Shown here piece by piece: positions 7,770 to 13,633 of a stretch of DNA of 13,633 nucleotides; within the stretch, counting starts at the first letter, position 1, and each line of letters begins with the position of its first letter. This DNA comes from Dictyocoela muelleri (lineage: Eukaryota; Microsporidia). The DNA lies in assembly GCA_016256075.1 (NCBI GenBank), contig SDVU01000415.1:1-13633 (forward strand), read 5' to 3'. A program made the translations under genes and the position numbers. The notes beneath the pieces are model-generated. The model worked only from the letters and a program-made list of their open reading frames with translations. It searched no databases and was not told where the DNA came from.

Positions 7770-8101
7770 TGAGACGATTCCCCAGAGGGTGTCTATATTT
7801 AAGATTGTTAATTAAAAGAGATTTTGTAAATTCTTTTATTAAATTTCTTCGGAAGCTGTGCATCGGATGTCCGTGACTTCTTAACTGTATTTATAGTTTT
7901 AAAAATCAATTTTTTAATTATTTTGGAGGCAGAACTTTCTTAGTACGTGTTAAATGCATAAAATAAATCATTGATGAATTTAAATGATCATTCGTGTAAA
8001 GAGTCTAGAACTTTTCTCAAAAACCACTTTGGCACCACGAGCAACAAAAACACAATATCACTTATTATTAATATGTTTGTGGCAGCTTACTGCACACAAC
8101 A
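7770..8101 (-). repeat. 3' LTR of the Ty3/gypsy element
   Basis: In element orientation it begins TGTTGTGTGCAG and ends CGTCTCA. It is about 95 % like 11842-12172. The extreme ends (TG..CA) are kept in both LTRs. Confidence 0.9.
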
Positions 8102-8117
8102 TCTTCCGCCTTTCCAC
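8102..8117 (-). promoter_or_regulatory. Polypurine tract
   Basis: On the minus strand gtggaaaggcggaaga abuts the 3' LTR. A purine-rich run with one C at exactly this place is the usual primer for plus-strand DNA in LTR elements. Confidence 0.65.
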
Positions 8118-9215
8118 ACGGCTTGATGTTTTTGACTGAAACTCGCATTATCTTATTTCCCTTATCAACATACACATTATTTCTCCTGGTTGACATTCTA
8201 ATCACCAAGTATGGATCCATCCATTTACTCATAATTTTGTCATTATTAAAGTTCCGAATATAAACCAAGTCATTATAATCATAGTTAAAATGTTTCTTGT
8301 TTTTAAAATTTTTTTATTTTAATTATTTGAGGATTCTTTTAATTTTTTTATTATAACTTCATTATTTATATAAATTTTAACATTTCATTTATCAAAAATT
8401 GTTTTTTCATGAAAAAGCTCATATGTTGAGTAACCAGTATTTAAGTTTATATTTAAGCTAATTCGTCTCCAAATGTTCTCTGAAAGTTTTTCCAAGGAAA
8501 ATCCTTTTGAAATTCGTAATGCAATACCTATTTCTTTATTCACACGTTCTACTAGCGAATTTCCCGTAGGATTATTGGGTGCACTGAGTATATGTTCGAT
8601 ATTTTTATTTTTAAGAAACCTATTAAATTGAGCTGACAGAAACTGTCTTCCATTGTCAGTTATGCATCTGAGGGGTGTTTTATACTTTGAGAACCAGGTT
8701 TTCTCCATAGCATTAAGTATAGTTTCTGCATATGTGTCAAAGATTATTGAAATCTCGGTGTATCGAGTAAACATATCTGTTATGACCAAAATGCTAAAAA
8801 ATTTTTCTTTAATGCTTGTTTTGAAGTGCTTTAACTTTATCGGACCATTTATATCGACGGCTAAACATTCATGTTTTTGTCTGATATTATTTTCATATTC
8901 AACAACACCATATTTGTGAGTAGTGTCTTTTTATTTATTACATACTTCGCATTATTTTGATATTTGGTAGCAGAGTGTTCTTGCATATGGAATATTAGTG
9001 TATTCTTTATAATTTTGCAAAAACGTGCTGTTCCCGGGTGTATTAGATAATCATGAATTTTCTTAAGCAAATTTTTTATTAGCAATTTGTAATCTCTGCT
9101 ATTTTGTGTATTCTTTTGCTTATTAGTTATGTTAAATTTCGAATCAGGTAAGTGAGATAACTTGGGTTCGCTAATTGATTTAAATATTGTAATTTTGTAT
9201 GATCTTGAAAGCAAA
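8118..9215 (-). pseudogene. Integrase region of the Ty3/gypsy element
   Basis: From high to low coordinates there are three parts. A zinc-binding N-terminal part lies near 8930-9060 (HDYLIHPGTARF and the following His/Cys pattern). The rve core lies near 8390-8800 (ITDMFTRYTE, CITDNGRQF and PTGNSLVERVNKE). The C-terminal domain lies near 8120-8270 (VYIRNFNN, then PYLVIRMS and VSVKNIKPCG), the GPY-like module of gypsy integrases. No chromodomain is apparent. The region inserts element cDNA into the genome in living relatives. It is a fossil here. Confidence 0.85.
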
Positions 9216-9590
9216 TCTGCCTCATTATTTTTGTTTCTTTCAATATGAACTATTTTATAGTCATATTCTTCAAGAAATAATTTCCATCGGTTTATACGTT
9301 TAGATAAGTCTCCATTAAATGTGAGGTTGTATTGTCTGTCAATATTAAAATCAGAGCGTTATATATGATCGGTTTGAAATGCATTATAGATTTGACTATG
9401 GCTAAAGCTCCCTTCTCTAATACTGAAAAATGGTCTTCTCGAGGGTTATATTTTTACTAAAAAGGCCTACTAATTTGTTATCTTGAGTGAGTATTGCGCC
9501 TATGCCTTTTTCCGAGGCGTCAGTTTTTAAAGTGAATGTTTTATTCAAATATGGGAGATGTAGAATTTGCTTTTTTTTATTTGATCAACT
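9190..9590 (-). pseudogene. RNase H region of the Ty3/gypsy element
   Basis: The minus strand shows TDASEKGIGAIL near 9500 and YKIVHIERNKNNEADLLSR near 9200-9270, both typical of the gypsy RNase H that removes RNA from the RNA:DNA hybrid. It lies between reverse transcriptase and integrase as expected. Confidence 0.8.
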
Positions 9591-10370
9591 ATTCCATAAA
9601 AAATTTCGGTGTATATTTTGTCCCATTGCATTGTTGAAGTTTTTTATTAAGAAGAGAATTAAGATCATACAGTTTAATAGAAAGAGATTTAACGAAAGGT
9701 CGGTACCAGTTCAACAAGCCAAGAATTTTTTGAAGTTGTTTTTTTGTTTTGGGTTTTTTAAATGTCATATCGGTTATCTTTGTTATATTTGGCTGTATTT
9801 CATTCGCCGATATTTGGTGCCCTAGAAATTCGATGGTTTCGACTGCAAATTTGCTTTTTTTTTCAAAATTTATAGATACGTTATTTTCTTTTAAGATTCT
9901 GAAAACATTCAGAAGTGAATTATAGTGTTTTTCAAGACTAATGTTGTATATTAGAATATCGTCTAGATATATTATGGTATCTGGTATATCTTTAAATAAA
10001 TCATTCATTACTCTTTGAAATGTCGCGGGCGCGTTGCAAACCCAAACGGCATTTTATTAAAAAAAATCGATTATGTAATTTGAATCCAGTCTTACATATG
10101 TCTTCTTTCGCTACAAATACCTGATAGTAGCCTTGATTTAAATCAATACTACTAAAAATAGTAGCTCCTCGTAACCTTCCTAGTAACTCAAACATATTTG
10201 GAGTAAATTGATGACATTTTTTTTGTGATGCTATTCAAGTGTCTGTATTCCACGACTAGTCTTAGTTTCCCATTCTTCTTTTTAATGACAAACGCAGGAG
10301 ATATGTAGTCTGTGTGGGATTCTGATATTATTCCATCTTTTAATAATTTATTTATATGTTACGATAACTT
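9590..10370 (-). pseudogene. Reverse transcriptase region of the Ty3/gypsy element
   Basis: Characteristic blocks read in order on the minus strand. SPAFVIKKKNGKLRLVV lies near 10250-10310, SSIDLNQGYYQV near 10105-10155, TGFKLHNRFF near 10060-10095, the YLDDIL active-site block near 9950-9975, and EFLGHQIS near 9800-9830. These are the fingers, palm and thumb motifs of Ty3/gypsy reverse transcriptases. Confidence 0.9.
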
Positions 10371-10679
10371 CATTCTGTAATCCAAGGGCCTCAGGGTATT
10401 CCCTTCTTGTCAAATAAAAATTTCTTATAAGTTCAATCTTGTGTTCAAAATTTTTTATGTTCCCTAAAACCGGATTGGTTTTTTTGGAATCTTTCATGAG
10501 TTCGTGTATTCTTGATTTTATGTCTGTTATTTCATATATTCTGGTTTTTGCTATTAATTGCTCCTCAGTAATTGTCTTAGTGTTATCTTCAAAGGTAAGG
10601 TCATATTCAGCACCGTCAATGTTAATTAAGTTTTTAGATAGATTTATTATTCTATTGTTTTCCAAAAGGAATCTCATGC

Positions 10680-10960
10680 AGAGAATAGGTTGCCTTTCGA
10701 GGGTTGGTAGAACTAAAATTTTGACATTTAAATATTATTTTCGTCGTTGAAAAGGTTAAATTTTAAGTTTGTGAATTTTTTTATTTCAACAATAGAACCA
10801 TTTGCAACTACAGTTTGTTTCGAAAGGATTACATCTTCAGTCTGTATGTGCAGATCTTCAATAATTTTTTTCGGGTAAGTAATTTTCAACCGATCCCGTG
10901 TCTAACAAAGCTGAATATCCTTCATTGTAGGGTTCAAATGGTATTTCGATCACGCTAGGT
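10680..10960 (-). pseudogene. Aspartic protease region of the Ty3/gypsy element
   Basis: The minus strand carries YSALLDTGS near 10895-10925, the retropepsin active-site block (Asp-Thr-Gly). A region with VVANGSIVEIKKF follows, as in clan AA proteases of LTR elements. It lies between gag and reverse transcriptase. A linker of about 300 bp (10370-10680) has no recognisable domain. Confidence 0.75.
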
Positions 10961-11034
10961 GTTGCCTTGTGCTCATTTATTGCATAGGATTTTGTATCGG
11001 TTTTATCTATTAACTCTTTATTTAATCCCTTATT

Positions 11035-11841
11035 CCTGTGGTTTGCTCGACACTCATGCGTATCATGTGTAGTTTATTTGTGAAAATTACAATATTTTTT
11101 TGATTTATTTTTATTTTTTATGTCATAATCATTTTTATTCTTATTATTTTTCATGAATTGATATTTGTAATCCGTATTTGAGATTTCAAATTTTTCAATT
11201 GGTTGTTCTCTGAATATTTTATCAATTAAAAAGTGTTCCATATCAAGTAGTGTTTTTAAAATTGTATTATGGTCTTTGCTATGGAGCTTAGTTAACTCAA
11301 ATTTCACGCTTTCGTCTAGCCCACAGAAAAATATTTCGTGTATCTTTTCTAATTTCATCTGCTCACTCCATCTTAAACATGCCAGCCTTGTAACGTCTAT
11401 ATGAATTTGATTTATGTATGCTCTTAATGTGAAGAAATTCCTTTGTTCAATTGATTGTACTATGTTTTGATATTTATAATCCGTAAATTGATTGTACTTT
11501 AACTGTAAAAGTTTATTAAGAATGTCTTCAGATGTAAATAAAGTTCATATTCGGTTTTGAATACCGACATAGATGATCTGGGTGAGGAATTCCATCTTCT
11601 GTTCTTCAGACCATCGGCATATTCTTGCTAATTCCCTGAATGCTAGTTGCCAACTTATTAAATTTTGATCTTCGATTGAGCTTAACAAGTTTATTTTGTG
11701 TGTAATTCGTAGACCGGTAATTTCGTTCATATTCAAAATATGCATATTCAAGTCTTTCGTCATTTATGTTTTTTCTCTGGAGTGATAATTCTTCTTGTCT
11801 TATTTCTTCCAGGTATTTATGATATCTCTTTGAGCTCAAAA
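11035..11841 (-). pseudogene. Gag region of the Ty3/gypsy element
   Basis: The region begins next to the 5' LTR with a charged, helical segment (KRYHKYLEEIRQEEL). A retrotransposon-gag-like capsid segment follows (SWQLAFRELARICRW, KIHEIFFCGLDESVKFEL). It ends in a zinc-knuckle-like CNFHK ... HDTHEC (Cys-x2-His, His-x4-Cys) near 11040-11090. This would be the structural shell protein in a living element. Confidence 0.75.
11829..11840. promoter_or_regulatory. Perfect 12-bp palindrome at the expected primer-binding site
   Basis: TTTGAGCTCAAA sits one base inside the 5' LTR, where LTR elements normally carry a sequence complementary to a tRNA 3' end (starting TGG). No such start is evident here, so the primer is unknown. 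The palindrome may be incidental. Confidence 0.4.
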
Positions 11842-12172
11842 TGAGACGATTCCCAAGAGGGTGTCCATATTTAAGATTGTTAATTACAAGAGATTTTGTA
11901 ATTCATTTATTAAATTTCTTTGGAAGCTGTGCATTGGGTGTCCGTGACTTTGTAACTGTATTTATAGTTTTAAAAATCAGTTTTTTTAATTATTTTGGAG
12001 GCAGAACATTCTTAGTACGTGTTATATGCATAAAATAAATCATTGATGAATTTAAATGATCATTCGTGTTTGGAGTCTAGAACGTTTCTCAAAACCACTT
12101 TGGCACCACGAGCAACAAAAACATAATATCACTTATTATTAATATGTTTGTGGCAGCTTACTGCACACAACA
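11842..12172 (-). repeat. 5' LTR of the Ty3/gypsy element
   Basis: This is the partner of 7770-8101, with the same TG..CA ends and about 95 % identity by hand count. It abuts the second ATTG copy (12173-12176). It is expected to hold the element's promoter, but no TATA box can be picked out reliably in such AT-rich sequence. Confidence 0.9.
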
Positions 12173-12176
12173 ATTG
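12173..12176. repeat. Target-site duplication, right copy (ATTG)
   Basis: This is the partner of 7766-7769. Directly after it the Merlin frame continues. Confidence 0.85.
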
Positions 12177-12477
12177 ATTCCAATAATAACCGAAATTTGC
12201 AGACCGGTACAATTATTTGGAGCAATCAATGGCGGGCCTATAACTCATTGTTTAATATTTATAGTCACAAAACTGTGAATCATCAGATAAATTTTGTTAA
12301 TCCGACAAATGGAGTCCATACTCAAAATACAGAAAAGGTATGGAATAAATTAAAGAACAAGTTAAAAAAATGATGGGGATACCATCCGGTGATTTTCAAC
12401 TATATTTAAATTTCTGGATGTACAAATCATACTATAATAACAATGATTTTGAAGTGTTTTTAAATATATTTAAATAA
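12173..12477 (+). pseudogene. Merlin transposase, C-terminal part
   Basis: Directly after the LTR element the frame resumes as LIPIITEICRPV, continuing the left half across the ATTG duplication. Then come WSNQWRAYNSL, VNHQINFVNPTNGVHTQN and TEKVWNKLKN, the classic Merlin/IS1595 second half. The second catalytic position, normally Asp in the HxDxWRAY motif, is Asn here (codon 12224-12226). The third acidic residue, Glu, is kept (12332-12334). The end reads MMGIPSGDFQLYLNFWMY and FLNIFK with TAA at 12475-12477. At least two frame changes are present. Together the two halves give about 290 codons, normal for the family. Confidence 0.8.
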
Positions 12478-12636
12478 ATTAGTAATTGGTTTAAATTTAT
12501 AGTTGTTTTAAATTTATAATTATTTTAAAATTAATAACTTTTTATTTATTAAATAATAAAACGATAACAATTTAATAATTTATTTAATTAATGTAATTTA
12601 TAATATATAAATTAATTAATCATAAATTGATTTTTT
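12478..12636. other. AT-rich 3' region of the Merlin element
   Basis: This is non-coding, with short near-repeats of ttttaaatttata (about 12488-12533). It lies between the transposase stop and the right end. Confidence 0.4.
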
Positions 12637-12640
12637 TTCG

Positions 12641-12699
12641 ATGGGGAAAAAAACCCCGACTTTTTAGATGGGAAAAAAAACAAGAACCGAAAAATTTTT
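12641..12699 (-). repeat. Right end of the Merlin element, duplicated motif
   Basis: Two tandem versions of the end motif lie here: atggggaaaaaaaccccga (12641-12659) and atgggaaaaaaaacaagaac plus cgaaaaattttt (12668-12699). The outer one extends further in its match to the left end. Either could be the true terminus of the transposon, or the duplication marks two subterminal binding sites. Confidence 0.5.
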
Positions 12700-13081
12700 C
12701 AAAAAAAAATGCTAAATCATAAAAAATTTACAATTACTAACAAAAAACGATCGTGTGTGATGATTTTGTTATTAATTGGGTCTTTTTGATGAAAATATAA
12801 ATTTTTTAATAATATTTTTCACGTTGAGACATTTAAATGTGTGGCAAAATTAAAAATTAAGATCTCCAATCTAACATTATTAATATTTGTCACGGACTGT
12901 GGATTTCCAAGATCTATGAGTGTCCACTTTATAAATAAAAAAATATAATAAAAATTTTTATTCAGTAAATTTTAATTTTAAAAATTACGGTTTAATAAAA
13001 TTATTTGTAATTTAAGAAATTGTAATTTTAAAATTTAAATTTATTTTAAAATATAAAAACAAAATTATAAGCCTTTTAGGT
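12700..13081. other. AT-rich spacer, no gene recognised
   Basis: Only scattered GC-richer bases break the A/T runs (about 12885-12930, around cacggactgtggatttcc). No open frame, RNA or repeat of note is visible. Confidence 0.4.
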
Positions 13082-13393
13082 TCTAAAACGAGTGGTCACT
13101 ACCCTAAAAAATCTGAAAATCACAATTTGTAAAAGAAGAACACAACATTTTTTTGAATCAAATGTTAAACTCTAAAAGGAAAATATATTTGTAAAAGCTC
13201 TGATATACTCGTGTTTAAAAAAATCCTGCTTTCCAGAATTTTTTGTAAATCTTTATATATCAGAGCTCTTGAAAAAATAATTTTATTTTAAAGTTTATCT
13301 TTTGATTATAAACAAATTTCATATAAAAATGTTGTGTTCTTCCATTAACAATTGTGAATCTTGATTTTTGAGGTGGTGACCACCCGTTATAGA
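13082..13393. repeat. 310-bp near-perfect-centre palindrome (MITE-like)
   Basis: The left arm 13082-13229 matches the reverse complement of 13234-13393. The outer block acgagtggtcactacc pairs with ggtggtgaccacccgt, agaagaacacaacattttt pairs with aaaaatgttgtgttcttcc, and agctctgatata pairs with tatatcagagct. The apex aatcctg-cttt-ccagaatt leaves only about four unpaired bases. Arms run about 75-80 % with small gaps. It encodes nothing. It could be a MITE or fold-back element, or a collapsed inverted duplication. Confidence 0.75.
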
Positions 13394-13505
13394 AAATAAA
13401 ATTCTTGTAACTTTGTTTTGTATTTTAAACGTTTTTAATTTAATATTATTATGAATTTATAAATTTAATTTATTTGAATTTATAAATTTTATATACAGTC
13501 CTTTT

Positions 13506-13633
13506 CATTCTTATAAACCACTCATTTCATTTTTATAAACCACTCATTTCATTCTTATAAACCACTCCTTGCATTCTTATAAACCACTCATTTCATTCTT
13601 ATAAACCACTCCTTGCATTCTTATAAACCACTC
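13506..13633 (+). repeat. 22-bp minisatellite, six units, runs off the window
   Basis: cattcttataaaccactc recurs with period 22 starting at 13506, 13528, 13550, 13572, 13594 and 13616. The four-base linker is ATTT after units 1, 2 and 4 and CTTG after units 3 and 5. Unit 2 has one C-to-T change. The alternation late in the array suggests a 44-bp higher-order unit. Low divergence between units points to recent or ongoing expansion or homogenisation. Confidence 0.95.

Larger units (their letters stand above)
7770..12172 (-). mobile_element. Ty3/gypsy-type LTR retrotransposon, broken
   Basis: This is a full-length but dead LTR element on the minus strand. It has two LTRs of about 331 bp, a 4-bp target duplication, and in order gag, protease, reverse transcriptase, RNase H and integrase. 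That order, with the integrase last, marks Ty3/gypsy (Metaviridae-like). No envelope-type frame is seen between the integrase and the 3' LTR. The internal frames are broken in roughly a dozen places by eye. The LTRs differ at about 17 bases plus a few small gaps over 331 positions (about 5 %), so it is of moderate age and clearly younger than the Merlin it sits in. Confidence 0.9.
7133..12699 (+). mobile_element. Merlin-type (IS1595-like) DNA transposon, split by an LTR element
   Basis: A Merlin transposase in two halves (7193-7769 and 12173-12477) is bracketed by imperfect inverted ends. On the left, aaaaactttcggatctcggg followed by a T-run and cccat covers 7133-7163. The reverse complement of 12668-12699 reads aaaaatttttcggttcttg, then a T-run and cccat. 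A second, inner copy of the end motif lies at 12641-12659 (atggggaaaaaaaccccga), and on the left the motif is locally palindromic (ttttttcccatggggaaaaa). Without the inserted 4.4-kb LTR element the transposon would be about 1.16 kb, a normal size for Merlin. No clear 8-9 bp target duplication is visible. Confidence 0.75.

Noticed and set aside
8653-8919. Open frame of 88 codons on the plus strand
   Set aside because: It is antisense to the integrase region of the LTR element, whose motifs are clear on the minus strand.
9487-9825. Open frame of 112 codons on the plus strand
   Set aside because: It is the complement of the reverse transcriptase and RNase H region, Phe/Cys-rich as expected for the reverse of an Asn/Lys-rich gene.
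10439-10750. Open frame of 103 codons on the plus strand
   Set aside because: It lies opposite the protease to reverse-transcriptase linker of the LTR element and has no domain.
11841-12038. Open frame of 65 codons on the plus strand
   Set aside because: It lies wholly within the 5' LTR, on the non-coding strand.
1-13633. CRISPR-like array or bacterial operon
   Set aside because: The tandem repeats at 3646-4247 and 13506-13633 have no unique spacers, there are no cas-like genes or ribosome-binding sites, and all recognisable proteins are of eukaryotic transposon type.

Overview
The window is very AT-rich DNA (by eye about four-fifths A+T). I see no intact host gene and no functional tRNA, rRNA or CRISPR array. 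It reads as a graveyard of eukaryotic transposons in different stages of decay. Together, a FLYWCH/MULE transposase, a Merlin (IS1595-like) transposase and a compact Ty3/gypsy-type LTR element in an extremely AT-rich background would fit a repeat-rich microsporidian genome. An AT-rich invertebrate cannot be excluded. The organism assignment is inference.

Layout. 1-840 is unassigned, with one decayed reading frame at the left edge. About 846-2845 is a decayed Mutator-like element. It has TIR-like ends at 846-967 and 2680-2842, a second TIR copy that makes its right end one large palindrome, and a broken FLYWCH/MULE transposase on the minus strand (1118-2432). 3034-3237 holds a broken acidic frame on the minus strand. 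3640-4250 is a fold-back structure: two arrays of a 21-bp hairpin-forming unit in opposite orientation around a nested inverted repeat. 4660-5200 has a GC-rich hairpin, a tRNA-like sequence with A and B boxes, and a possible inverted second copy. About 5400-6440 is an old integrase fossil on the plus strand.

7133-12699 is a Merlin-type DNA transposon (plus strand). Its transposase is split by a later insertion of a complete-looking but broken LTR retrotransposon (7770-12172, minus strand). The LTRs are about 331 bp and the 4-bp target duplication is ATTG. The two Merlin halves join in one reading phase across a single ATTG, so the order of events is clear. 13082-13393 is a palindrome of about 310 bp with almost no loop, and 13506-13633 is a 22-bp minisatellite running off the window.

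Nothing here makes a working pathway. The value lies in the nested history, the TIR architecture and several unexplained palindromic or tandem structures.
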